From Tuwongella immobilis (GTDB lineage: Bacteria; Planctomycetota; Planctomycetia; Gemmatales; Gemmataceae): 64,000 bases of DNA. How positions within the stretch are numbered: the first letter of the stretch is position 1; each line of letters begins with the position of its first letter. Shown here in pieces: positions 8,934-17,866 of the stretch. The position numbers were made by a program, and so were the translations under genes. A model generated the notes under the pieces. The model did no database searches, was not told the origin of the DNA, and worked only from the letters and a program-made list of their open reading frames with translations. The stretch covers positions 6,238,920-6,302,919 of the forward strand of contig NZ_LR593887.1 of the NCBI RefSeq assembly GCF_901538355.1, given 5' to 3'.

Positions 8934-9689
8934 ATGATCGACGATGAAACGACGCTGCGAGGTGTCGACCTCGTCCGCTCCTTCGGGGATGGCGAAGGCC
9001 GGGCCGTCGCCCTGCGAAGTGTCTCCATCGAATTGCGTCGCGGCCAATTTGCCCTGATGATGGGTCCATCCGGCAGCGGCAAATCGACCCTGCTCGCCAT
9101 TCTCTCTGGCCTGCTCCCCCCGGACGAAGGGGATGTCTGGGTACGGGACGATATGGGCGACCGATCGCTGTGGAAGATGACGCGCCGCGAACGCGAAGAT
9201 TATCGCCTGCGGCAAATCGGCTTCATCTTCCAGGGGTACAACCTCTTCCCCGCGTTGACCGCCCGCCAGCAGTTGGAAATCGTCCTGCGCTGGGGATACG
9301 GCACCAGCAGCAGCGAATCCCGGAAGCGGGCCGATGAGATGCTCAGCCTGTTGGGACTGGGCAAGAAAAGTCATCTGCTGCCCGGCCAGCTTTCCGGTGG
9401 GGAAAAGCAACGGGTAGCCATTGGGCGAGCGTTGATTAAGAACCCACGATTCTGCTTTGCCGATGAACCGACCAGCGCACTCGATTGGGCACATGGCGAG
9501 CAAGTGGTGGAACTGCTTCGCACGGCCGCCCATGAACGCGGGGCCACGATTTTGACCGTCTCGCACGATTCCCGATTGTTGCCGTTCGTCGATGTGTCGT
9601 TTCACTTAGAAGATGGCAGACTGAGCCGATCGGATTCGGAACTTGAAATGCCCAAACCGTCGGCTACACCTTTGAGGAGCGTCTCGTGA
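8934..9689 (+). CDS. ABC exporter ATP-binding protein, LolD/DevA-like
   Basis: A 251-residue ATPase with Walker A GPSGSGKST near residue 43, a Q-loop in FIFQGYNLFP near 99, the ABC signature LSGGEKQR near 153, Walker B FCFADEPTSALD near 176 and the H-loop VSHD near 210. It energises the FtsX-like permease encoded just upstream. The stop overlaps the start of the adaptor gene (TGATG at 9687-9691), so the two are translationally coupled. Confidence 0.92.
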   Translation: MIDDETTLRGVDLVRSFGDGEGRAVALRSVSIELRRGQFALMMGPSGSGKSTLLAILSGLLPPDEGDVWVRDDMGDRSLWKMTRREREDYRLRQIGFIFQGYNLFPALTARQQLEIVLRWGYGTSSSESRKRADEMLSLLGLGKKSHLLPGQLSGGEKQRVAIGRALIKNPRFCFADEPTSALDWAHGEQVVELLRTAAHERGATILTVSHDSRLLPFVDVSFHLEDGRLSRSDSELEMPKPSATPLRSVS

Positions 9690-10813
9690 TGCGTCGCATG
9701 TTACCGATTCTCGTCGTACTCGGCGCAATCACGCTGGTCGTCTCGATGATGGCAGCGGGCAACGGCCTGCAAACGCGGGCCAACGATCCGACTCCGCCCA
9801 CTCCCCCGCAACAACGCAACACGCGGGCGAACTCCGGAAGCGAAGGCGCGGGCGTGGTGGCGTATGGCAATGTCGATGTGGAAGCGGGCCAGATTCCGCT
9901 GTTTCCGCCGACCTTCCCGCAACCGTCGTACATTCGTCGCATTTCGGACAAGGCTGTGGAAGGGGCCCAAGTCAAGAAAGACGACGTGCTGGTGGAATTG
10001 GACGATACCTTGGCCCGGCTCAAGGTGCAAGAAGCCGAAGCGGGACTGAAGCAGGCCCAGGGCAAATTGAGCCAAGTGCAAGCGGAAGCCGATCGCGCCA
10101 CCACCACCCAGGCTGCTCTGAAGCGCCAACAAGAAAAGGCCGTGGAAGCCAAACGCCGCGAATTGGCATCGGCCCGCATTCGCTACGATCAATTGCGCGA
10201 TCTGCAAGCCAAGAATTTCGCCAACCGATTCGAAGTGACCGCCGCCGAAGAAGGCATCAAAGCCCTGGAAGCGGCGCTGGATGTGGAAACACTCAAACTC
10301 GAACAAGTGATTAACGCCAAGATCGATTTCTCTGCCGGCATGATGCAAGCCGAAGGGGCCGTCGATCAATACAAGGCACAACTGGAACAGGCGAAATATG
10401 GCCTGTCGCTGATGACCATCAAAGCCCCCAGCGATGGCACGATTCTGCGGTCGCTGGTGACCGATGGGCTGCAATTTGGCCCGCAATCCAAGCAGCCAGC
10501 GTTTCTGTTCCTGCCGAAGAGTCCGTTGATTGTTCGGGTGGACATCGATCAAGATTTCGCGCATCGCATCCAGATTGGCCAACAGGCGGTGCTGTTCGAT
10601 GACACCCAATCGAACGTGCGTTGGAAGGGGAAAGTCACGCGAATTGGCACCTCGTTCTTGCCACGCCGCACCAGCGTCATGCTGCCCGACCCGCTGCAGT
10701 TGAGCGAAGGCCGCGTGCTGGAATGCATCGTCACCGTCGAAGAAGGCGGCTCGGGCAATCCCAAACTGCGGGTGGGTCAGAAGTTGCGCGTGTCGATCGC
10801 CGGGAACCAATAA
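9689..10813 (+). CDS. periplasmic adaptor (HlyD/DevB-like membrane fusion protein)
   Basis: A 374-residue protein with an N-terminal signal anchor (MLPILVVLGAITLVVSMMAA), a short Pro-rich linker, a lipoyl-like half-motif, a long alpha hairpin at about residues 105-230 rich in Glu, Lys, Ala and Gln (LKQAQGKLSQVQAEADRATT), a second lipoyl half (IKAPSDGTIL near 248) and a beta-barrel domain. This is the HlyD/DevB adaptor architecture linking an inner-membrane ABC exporter to the outer envelope. I chose ATG 9689 rather than GTG 9686: both are served by GAGGAG at 9674-9679. It completes a DevC-DevA-DevB-like set, in the order C-A-B. Confidence 0.9.
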   Translation: MRRMLPILVVLGAITLVVSMMAAGNGLQTRANDPTPPTPPQQRNTRANSGSEGAGVVAYGNVDVEAGQIPLFPPTFPQPSYIRRISDKAVEGAQVKKDDVLVELDDTLARLKVQEAEAGLKQAQGKLSQVQAEADRATTTQAALKRQQEKAVEAKRRELASARIRYDQLRDLQAKNFANRFEVTAAEEGIKALEAALDVETLKLEQVINAKIDFSAGMMQAEGAVDQYKAQLEQAKYGLSLMTIKAPSDGTILRSLVTDGLQFGPQSKQPAFLFLPKSPLIVRVDIDQDFAHRIQIGQQAVLFDDTQSNVRWKGKVTRIGTSFLPRRTSVMLPDPLQLSEGRVLECIVTVEEGGSGNPKLRVGQKLRVSIAGNQ

Positions 10814-10853
10814 CGCTTTCCCCCGCGATTGGCGAATCCGAAACCTCCCACAG

Positions 10854-10885
10854 CCCCCGATGGTCAACCGATCATCGGGGGTTTT
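10854..10885 (+). terminator. rho-independent terminator after the exporter cluster
   Basis: CCCCCGATG at 10854-10862 pairs perfectly with CATCGGGGG at 10873-10881, with a 10-base loop, directly followed by TTTT. It lies 41 bases after the adaptor stop and ends the SDR-to-adaptor transcription unit. Confidence 0.85.
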
Positions 10886-10932
10886 GGCGTGCTGGGTAGG
10901 AATTTCCTCTTCCATGCCCTCCGTCGATCGTG

Positions 10933-10938
10933 TATAAT
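10933..10938 (+). promoter_or_regulatory. candidate -10 element upstream of dnaE
   Basis: A perfect TATAAT lies downstream of the terminator and about 145 bases before the dnaE start. No convincing -35 hexamer is found 16-18 bases upstream. It is the best promoter candidate for dnaE in the gap. Confidence 0.4.
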
Positions 10939-11083
10939 TCCGTTCACATCCTTCCCATTGTCGGGGCCAAGAATCCCGATCCTGCCGCGGGTTTCTGCTT
11001 GCGATCGCCCGACACCTTCGGGTATACGCCGAACCGATTTTGGCCCCTGCCCGGTGCCGAGAATGATTCTGGGAGACATCGGA

Positions 11084-14000
11084 ATGAGCGACCGCCGCTT
11101 TGTGCATTTGCATTGCCACAGCCATTACAGCCTACTCGACGGTGCCAGCCGGATTCCCGAGTTGGTGGCCCAGGTGAAAGCGCAAGGCATGAACGCGATC
11201 GCCTTAACCGATCACGGCAACCTGTACGGGGCCATCGAGTTATACCGCGAATGCACCGCCGCCAGCATCAACCCGATCATCGGCTACGAAGCCTACATTT
11301 CGCCCACCAAGCGGACCGATCGATCCGGCAAGCGCGGCGATGCGGCGTATCACCTGACGCTGCTGGCGATGAACGAGACGGGATTTAAGAATCTCGTCAA
11401 ACTGTCGTCGATCGCATTCTTGGAAGGATATTACTACGTCCCCCGGATCGACAAAGAACTGTTGGAAGCGCATTCCGAGGGGCTGTTCTGCCTGTCCGGA
11501 TGTCTGGCCGGGGAGTTCAACGAATTCCTGGTCAAAGGCGAAACTCAGAAGGCCGAGGAAGTCGCGTTCTGGTTCCAGAAAGTCTTCCAAGATCGCTATT
11601 TCATCGAAATCCAGAACAACGGCATGGACATCCAAGACGCCTGCACGGTGGAGGCGGTGCGCATTGCCGAGCGCACGGGGGTGCCACTGGTCGCCACGGC
11701 GGATGCCCACTATCTGACGCAAGAAGCGGCGGCGGCTCATGATGTGCTGATTTGCATCAACACTGGGGCCAAGCGATCGGATGAGAAGCGGCTGCGATAC
11801 GGGGATAATAGCCGATTCCCGAATCCGTATTATGTCCGCTCCCCGCAGGACATGTACCAGTTGTTCCCCGGCCACGCCGACGCCGTCGCCCGATCCCAGG
11901 AGATTGCCGACCGGGTCAATTTGAAGCTCGATTTCAAGAAACGGCACTTCCCCGTATTCCATCCGCCGGAAGGATTGACCGTCGAGCAATACTTCCGCCA
12001 ATTGTGCGAAGAAGGCATTCGCATTCGCTACGGCGAAAATCCCCGCCCGGAAGTGATGGCCCGCTTCGAGCATGAGTGCGGCATCATCACCCGCATGAAC
12101 TTTTCCAGCTACTTCTTGATTGTCTGGGACTTCGTGCGATTCGCCCGCGAACAGGGGATTCCCTGCAGCGCGCGGGGATCGGGTTGCGGCTCGCTGGTCT
12201 GCTATGTGATGTTTCTGAGCCACGTCGATCCGTTGCAGTATGACCTGCTGTTCGAGCGATTCTTGGACCCCAACCGGAGCGAAGCCCCGGATATCGACAT
12301 CGATTTTTGCCAAGACCGCCGCGAATTGGTCATCGAATATGTGAAGCAAAAATACGGCCGCGAGTCGGTTGCCCAGATTGCCACCTTCGGCACGATGGCG
12401 GCCAAGGCGGCGATCAAAGACGTGGGCCGCGTGCTGGATATTCCGCTGGAGCGGGTGAACTACATGACCAAACTGGTGCCCACCTATCTGGGTGCCAGCA
12501 TTGACGATGCGCTCAAAGAAGCCCCGGATTTTCGCAAGGAATACGACACCGATCCGCAAGTGCGGGAATGGATCAACATTGCCCGCGAATTGGAAGGCAC
12601 CAACCGCAACGCCGGCACGCACGCCGCCGGGGTGGTGATCGCCAATGGGCCGATTACGAACTATGTGCCCGTTCACCGCGTCATCCGCAAAGGCGACGAC
12701 GGCAACAAACAGGGCGAAGTCGTCATCACCACGCAATGGGTGATGGGCGACATCGAAAAAGTCGGCATGCTCAAGATGGACTTCTTGGGGTTGCGGACGC
12801 TCACATTGGTCGATCACGCTCTGCGGATGATTAAAAAGACCCGCGGCATCACGATTGATCCGTATCAAGACATTCCGATTGATGATGCCGAAACGTACAA
12901 GTTGCTGCAACGGGGCGAGGCGAAAGGGGTGTTCCAGTTCGAATCCGAAGGGATTCGGGAACTGCTCAAGCGGATGAAGCCGGACAACATCCGGGACATC
13001 ATCGCCTGTACCGCGCTCTATCGCCCCGGCCCGCTGGAAGGGGGCATGGTCGATGAATACATCGATTGCAAACACGGCCGCAAGCAGCCAACGTATCACC
13101 ATCCGATTATGGAAGAGGTGCTCGGCGAAACCTTCGCGGTGATGTGCTATCAGGAACAGGTGATGCGGCTGTTGAATCGACTCGGCGGCATCGAGTTGTC
13201 CAGCGCCTATGCCTGTATTAAGGCCATTTCCAAGAAGAAACAAGAAATCATCGACGCCCGAAAGGGGGACTTCATCAAGGGGGCCTCCGATAAGGGGATG
13301 GACCCGGAGAAGGCCCGCGAGATTTTCGAGCTGATCGAAAAGTTCGGCGGCTACGGCTTCAACAAGTCGCACTCGGCGGCATATGCCTATGTCTCGTATC
13401 ACACGGCCTATCTGAAGCGGCACTACACGCCGGAATTCATGGCCGCGCTGTTGTCTTCGGAAATCGACGATGGCAACAAGCGGGATATGCTCGTCGATCA
13501 CATCGCGGACGCTCGCAAATTCGGGGTGCCGGTGCTGCCACCGGATGTCAACCAAGGCGAATCCGACTTCACGGTCGTGGACAGCAAGATCGTCTTCGGT
13601 CTGACCGCCATCAAGGGATTGGGACGCGGCGCGGCGGAAGAGATTGTCCGCGCTCGAACCGAAGGCGGCCCATTCCGAGACATGTACGATTTCTGCGATC
13701 GCGTCGATCTGAAGATTGTCTCCCGAGCAGCGATTGAGCGGATGATTAAGGCCGGGGCGTTCGACCGCTTCGCCAACCCGTTTGGCCACCGCGCGCAAAT
13801 CATGATGGTGCTTCCCCGTGCCATTCAATCCGCCACGGAACGGCAGCAAGACCGCAAACGAGGCCAACGCTCGTTCTTCGATATTCTCGATCCCGGAAGT
13901 GACGCCAGCGGCGGCGGCAGCGCAGCCACCGAAGCCCTGCCGGAAGTCCCGTACTGGTCGAACACCGAAAAGCTGATGTTCGAAAAGGAAGCACTGGATT

Positions 14001-14605
14001 TCTACCTGTCCAGTCACCCACTCGCGGAATTCGATGCCGATTTGCGACGCTACACCACCCACGAGTGCAAGCAGCTCATCGATTTGCCCGATGGCAAAGA
14101 TGTCCGCATCGGCGGCATGATTACGCAGTTGCGCTACTTCACCAGCAAGCGTGGCAACCGCTACGCCCGCTGCAAGATCGAAGACTTTACCGGATCGGCC
14201 GAGTGCGTCATGTGGTCCGATGAACTCGAACGATTCAAAGATGGCATGGTCTCCGATCGCATCTGTCTGGCGGAGGCGACCGTCGAATTCGGCGACCGCT
14301 CCGAGCCGGTGATGGTGCTGAAAAAGCTGATGTCGCTGGACCAAGCGAAGAAGGATCTCACCAAGGGGCTGGTGCTGAAAATGACGCTGGGCGTGCATGC
14401 TCCGGAGGTGATTGAGGGGGTGGCGCGGGTGCTGCGGCGCACGCCCGGCCCCTGCCAAGTCTACATGCTCATCCGCGATGGCATGGGCAAAGAAGCGCGA
14501 CTGCAACTGGGCAAGCAGTACAATGTCAACCCGGCGGAACTCAAAACCGACGAGTTGGAAATGCTCCTTGGCCCCGGCTCGCTGATCTTTTCCGGACGCG
14601 GATAA
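11084..14605 (+). CDS. dnaE: DNA polymerase III alpha subunit
   Basis: A 1173-residue replicative polymerase, normal for DnaE1. It has an N-terminal PHP domain beginning FVHLHCHSHYSLLDGASRIP, the polymerase catalytic region with the PDIDIDFCQDRR carboxylate motif near residue 404, the QEQVMRL and GYGFNKSHS segments, helix-hairpin-helix motifs, and a C-terminal OB fold around VRIGGMITQLRYFTSKRG near 1008. The frame extends 85 codons upstream, but ATG 11084 has GGGAGA at 11071-11076 and begins immediately before the PHP domain; the upstream stretch contains the previous terminator. It is a single gene closed by a long hairpin. Confidence 0.97.
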   Translation: MSDRRFVHLHCHSHYSLLDGASRIPELVAQVKAQGMNAIALTDHGNLYGAIELYRECTAASINPIIGYEAYISPTKRTDRSGKRGDAAYHLTLLAMNETGFKNLVKLSSIAFLEGYYYVPRIDKELLEAHSEGLFCLSGCLAGEFNEFLVKGETQKAEEVAFWFQKVFQDRYFIEIQNNGMDIQDACTVEAVRIAERTGVPLVATADAHYLTQEAAAAHDVLICINTGAKRSDEKRLRYGDNSRFPNPYYVRSPQDMYQLFPGHADAVARSQEIADRVNLKLDFKKRHFPVFHPPEGLTVEQYFRQLCEEGIRIRYGENPRPEVMARFEHECGIITRMNFSSYFLIVWDFVRFAREQGIPCSARGSGCGSLVCYVMFLSHVDPLQYDLLFERFLDPNRSEAPDIDIDFCQDRRELVIEYVKQKYGRESVAQIATFGTMAAKAAIKDVGRVLDIPLERVNYMTKLVPTYLGASIDDALKEAPDFRKEYDTDPQVREWINIARELEGTNRNAGTHAAGVVIANGPITNYVPVHRVIRKGDDGNKQGEVVITTQWVMGDIEKVGMLKMDFLGLRTLTLVDHALRMIKKTRGITIDPYQDIPIDDAETYKLLQRGEAKGVFQFESEGIRELLKRMKPDNIRDIIACTALYRPGPLEGGMVDEYIDCKHGRKQPTYHHPIMEEVLGETFAVMCYQEQVMRLLNRLGGIELSSAYACIKAISKKKQEIIDARKGDFIKGASDKGMDPEKAREIFELIEKFGGYGFNKSHSAAYAYVSYHTAYLKRHYTPEFMAALLSSEIDDGNKRDMLVDHIADARKFGVPVLPPDVNQGESDFTVVDSKIVFGLTAIKGLGRGAAEEIVRARTEGGPFRDMYDFCDRVDLKIVSRAAIERMIKAGAFDRFANPFGHRAQIMMVLPRAIQSATERQQDRKRGQRSFFDILDPGSDASGGGSAATEALPEVPYWSNTEKLMFEKEALDFYLSSHPLAEFDADLRRYTTHECKQLIDLPDGKDVRIGGMITQLRYFTSKRGNRYARCKIEDFTGSAECVMWSDELERFKDGMVSDRICLAEATVEFGDRSEPVMVLKKLMSLDQAKKDLTKGLVLKMTLGVHAPEVIEGVARVLRRTPGPCQVYMLIRDGMGKEARLQLGKQYNVNPAELKTDELEMLLGPGSLIFSGRG

Positions 14606-14630
14606 CCCCGATTCCTGCCCGAGAATCGCC

Positions 14631-14680
14631 AACGCTCCGATGACTGGCATTCCTGCCAATCACCGGAGCGTTGCGATTTT
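14631..14680 (+). terminator. long hairpin terminator after dnaE
   Basis: AACGCTCCG at 14631-14639 pairs with CGGAGCGTT at 14664-14672. The interior continues as TGA-x-TGGCA/TGCCA-x-TCA with a 4-base loop TTCC, so almost the whole 42-base element is one stem with two mismatches. GCGATTTT follows. It may also serve the convergent gene ending at 14711. Confidence 0.8.
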
Positions 14681-14710
14681 GGGCGCGATGTTCGGCGACC
14701 GAGTTGCGAC

Positions 14711-16837
14711 TTACTTCATCGGGGCGGGAGCGGCCGGTCGAATGCCAGGCGGCAGTTTGCCATCCGGAATCCGCCGTTGCCAGTTCGCCAGAATCTTGGA
14801 CCGATAATCATCGGGTGCCCCGGCATCGAATTGGAATTGCTGCTCCCGAATGGCATCCGGATCGAGATTCCGCAGATGGAAAAACGCCAATTCCCGCAGC
14901 GCAATCTGATCGCTGGCCATCAGCTCAAAGATGCGTGCGTAGGTGGCCGGATTGCTCGCCTCGGATTCGGTGAAATCGTGCAGCAGGCTGACGAAATCGC
15001 GGGCTTGATCCGCGTTGTACCCGCGTTTTTCGACCAGCAGTTGATACAACTCGCGCTCGCGAGATGCTTCCCCGGCGGCCCAATGGCGAATGGCCAATAC
15101 CCCGTAGAATCGCATATCCGGATATTGATCCGATCGCAAGGCCGAGGCCACTTGGCTGATTTCACCCGTCGCTTGCAATCCGAGTAGGCCACAGATGCGC
15201 TGCGATTCCGTGGTGCGCTCGCCGAAGACCATTTCGGTCAACGGCAGCGACGGATTATCATTCGACATCGCATATTTTTTCGCCAGCCCGGTCATGGTTG
15301 TTTGCACGGCGGTGGTCCACGGCGATGCCGGCGGCGTTTTGGCCCACAGAGGCGACGGCTGATCGAGCTTGCGCGGCTCGGTCACGCCAAGCCCTTTATT
15401 GTCCCACACCAAAATCGTTGGCGCGAGCAGTTTGGGATTGTCGCGCGTGCCGACTTTGATTCCTGCCTCGCCAGTCGCAATCCCAATGGAGAGTTCGGTT
15501 TGCGGCGATTCCCCACCACCCGCCGGGGCAAACTTCGCTCCCAATGCGAACACCTGCACGCGGTCGAGCACAATCTCGGTCTTTTCGTCCGCCAGGGTAA
15601 TATCCCAGGCGACATCCAGCACACGCACCCGCACCTTCTGCGATTTCATTGGCGTGGTGCTGCTGAGGAACACACGACCAGATCGCAGCGTGAAATCGGC
15701 ATCGAATCCCTGTGGCGGCACATGAAATTGCACGGTCGAATCGAAAATCGGCAGTTCCACCCAGCCCGGCACATTGCCAAACAACGTCACTTTCACGCCG
15801 TTTCGCAGCAGGACTTCGTTGCTAAATCCCGGCAGGCTCATCAGAATATCATTGCTGAAAATCGTCGGCACCGCCTTCGGAGCCTTCGCCCAATCGCCGA
15901 CTTTCGATTCTCCCGGTCGCACGAACAGCACCGAATCCGGATTCCGTGCCGTGCCAATTTCGACCCGCGCCACGTTCGGCTTTTCCACTGGCGGAACCAG
16001 CGGCTTCGGCATGGGCATCGGCATCGGCATCGGCATCGGCATCGGCTCAACTGGCACCATCGGCATCGGCATCGGCGTCGGTGTCGGCTCAACCGGCATC
16101 GGCATCGGCATCGGCTCCGCTTTCGGCTCCGGCTTCGGCTCGATTTTCGGCTCCGGCTTGGGCGTGTTCATCGCCACCACGGTTGGCTCGCTGGCACTGC
16201 CCACCTTGGCGAGCGCCGCCCGCAGCGGGTCTGGGCCAAGGGTGGAATTGGGCCGCGGCAACGCCAGCGCCAGCACCGACGACAGCACCACCAGCAGCAC
16301 CGCCGCCGCGATCAGCAACCGCACCCCATTGGTGGACGTTGCATCATCGCCCGCGGCATCGCTCACCGGAACCGCACCGGATTGTGCTTCCGTTTTCGCA
16401 TCCAGCGATGCCACAACGGGTTTCGTCGATGGCACTCGATTCGGAATCGACGCTGCCCCCGACACCAGCAAATACATGCGAGCGTTGGCAGTTGGCGGCA
16501 CCCGAGCGGGTTCGCTGAGCACCAGCGACAGAATCTGATGGCACGCGGCCAATTCTGCCAGTTGCGAATCGGATGCGAGCGCGGCTTCCTCCAGCCGTTG
16601 CACATCCGCCGCGTTCAATTCATTGTCCAGATATTCCGCAATCGTATTCGGATCGGCGGCATTCGGATCATTCAGCGACGGCGACGCTAACCCCCGACGG
16701 CGCGTGATCTTGCGGATGCGCTCGACCAACTCGGGGACATCCTCGCTTTCGGTGATTTTCCGCCCGATCGTCTTGGAATCGCGTGGATCGAGCGTATCGT
16801 CCAGGTAGGCCAGCAGGGTCCGGAGCGTCAATCGCAT
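14711..16837 (-). CDS. FecR-like single-span membrane protein with Met-Pro/Pro-Glu repeat linker
   Basis: A 708-residue protein. Residues 1-120 form an acidic helical anti-sigma-like cytoplasmic domain (AEYLDNELN near 67) without an HxxxCxxC zinc motif. One membrane span lies at about 172-193 (LLIAAAVLLVVLSSVLALAL), followed by a low-complexity segment at 226-277 made of PKPEPK and tandem MP dipeptides. The extracytoplasmic part has a FecR-like beta region (GVKVTLFGNVPGWVELP, LRSGRVFLSS) near 350-430 and a helical C-terminal domain. Planctomycete proteins of this type are thought to sense envelope signals. No sigma factor gene is adjacent. The start is supported by GGGAG 7-8 bases upstream. 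Confidence 0.7.
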   Translation of the reverse strand: MRLTLRTLLAYLDDTLDPRDSKTIGRKITESEDVPELVERIRKITRRRGLASPSLNDPNAADPNTIAEYLDNELNAADVQRLEEAALASDSQLAELAACHQILSLVLSEPARVPPTANARMYLLVSGAASIPNRVPSTKPVVASLDAKTEAQSGAVPVSDAAGDDATSTNGVRLLIAAAVLLVVLSSVLALALPRPNSTLGPDPLRAALAKVGSASEPTVVAMNTPKPEPKIEPKPEPKAEPMPMPMPVEPTPTPMPMPMVPVEPMPMPMPMPMPMPKPLVPPVEKPNVARVEIGTARNPDSVLFVRPGESKVGDWAKAPKAVPTIFSNDILMSLPGFSNEVLLRNGVKVTLFGNVPGWVELPIFDSTVQFHVPPQGFDADFTLRSGRVFLSSTTPMKSQKVRVRVLDVAWDITLADEKTEIVLDRVQVFALGAKFAPAGGGESPQTELSIGIATGEAGIKVGTRDNPKLLAPTILVWDNKGLGVTEPRKLDQPSPLWAKTPPASPWTTAVQTTMTGLAKKYAMSNDNPSLPLTEMVFGERTTESQRICGLLGLQATGEISQVASALRSDQYPDMRFYGVLAIRHWAAGEASRERELYQLLVEKRGYNADQARDFVSLLHDFTESEASNPATYARIFELMASDQIALRELAFFHLRNLDPDAIREQQFQFDAGAPDDYRSKILANWQRRIPDGKLPPGIRPAAPAPMK
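16007..16162. repeat. hexanucleotide (GGCATC-type) coding microsatellite
   Basis: On the plus strand, runs of GGCATC hexamers, interrupted by GGCTC, GGCGTC and GGCACC variants, encode the minus-strand Met-Pro, Pro-Thr and Pro-Glu repeats of the FecR-like protein. Such tracts change length easily by slippage in steps of two residues. Confidence 0.85.
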
Positions 16838-16929
16838 GAGGGCATCTCCCGAGGTCGTCGGCTATCTCATTCAGATTAGTGGGAACCCAAAGCCGATTTC
16901 GTCGGAGAATTTGCGAAAAATTCCGAAAT

Positions 16930-17694
16930 TCATCCGGCCAATTCTCGCCAGTCGGCCCAGGCAAGCGGGGCAATTTGCGTTGGCGATGCGGCGAATTCTA
17001 GATGCACAATCCGCCGATGCCGCGTGGTCTCCGGCAGCGCATTGCGGCTGGCATGCCCCAACAGTGGCCGCATCAGCAGCACCGCCCCCTCCGCACAGGC
17101 CAACTCCCGCATCGGCCCCGCGTGCAGAAACTCACTCGCAGACGAACAATGACTTCCGGGAATCACCTGAAGCGGACCATTGTCTCCCGCCATGGCATCC
17201 AGATGGATGCGTGCCGTAAGCATTTGCGACAAAACAGGTTGCGGCGCTTCCAGATGCGGAATGCCCGCCTTGTGCGTCGGCTTGGAAAATCCCGGTGGCG
17301 GCTCCGCATTTGATTGCACCGCGATGGTGCGATCCTGATGCCACGGCAACGCCCACGAACTTCCCGGCGGCTTATCGAAAAAGAGCCCGCGGACCAATCC
17401 CGCTTGCGGCCCCAAAATTTCCCGAACGGCTTGCACCAACTGCGGTTGCAGCGTCAGCGCGATTCCTTCAGGCCAATCGCGGAGCAGATTTCGGGCACCG
17501 TACAACTCGCCGGAATCGCGTTGCAACAGCGACCCGTTGTGCGACTGGGAATCCCGCTGCGCCCGCTCCCGATGCCGATGCCACGAGTCCCGAACGGCCG
17601 CAACCTGCGACCCAGTCAGCACTTCCGGCAACCACGCATAGCCATCTCGTTCCAGAGTGGCTTGCCACGACTCGATGATGATGCTCGATTGCAT
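16930..17694 (-). CDS. phytanoyl-CoA dioxygenase (PhyH) family protein
   Basis: A 254-residue Fe(II)/2-oxoglutarate-dependent oxygenase-like protein. The HxD part of the iron-binding triad is WHQD near His119/Asp121, and the distal His is probably in LLGHASR near 214, with basic residues in RHRRIVHLEF for 2-oxoglutarate. PLQVIPGSH near 175-182 is a typical PhyH turn. The substrate cannot be read from sequence; family members hydroxylate fatty acyl or small-molecule substrates. The ATG at 17694 is preferred over the one at 17721 because GGAG lies 8 bases before it. The gene is divergent from nhaA. Confidence 0.8.
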   Translation of the reverse strand: MQSSIIIESWQATLERDGYAWLPEVLTGSQVAAVRDSWHRHRERAQRDSQSHNGSLLQRDSGELYGARNLLRDWPEGIALTLQPQLVQAVREILGPQAGLVRGLFFDKPPGSSWALPWHQDRTIAVQSNAEPPPGFSKPTHKAGIPHLEAPQPVLSQMLTARIHLDAMAGDNGPLQVIPGSHCSSASEFLHAGPMRELACAEGAVLLMRPLLGHASRNALPETTRHRRIVHLEFAASPTQIAPLAWADWRELAG

Positions 17695-17866
17695 GCGCGA
17701 CACTCCGACCGGAGACACCATTCCATCCCGAGCAAATCGGTGGGAATCCCGTTTGATTCGACGAATGCACCTATCCGATTCTGCGATCAGGGGTTACGAT
17801 AGGCGTTTTGCGATGCTCTCGCCCGGCGGAGGTCGCTCCATTCTGAGTCCATTTCCGAGGAACAGC

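Noticed and set aside
11240-14659. 1139-codon open frame on the minus strand
   Set aside because: It lies entirely antisense to dnaE, whose motifs are clear. GC-rich codon bias keeps the complementary frame open; it has no family motif or ribosome site.
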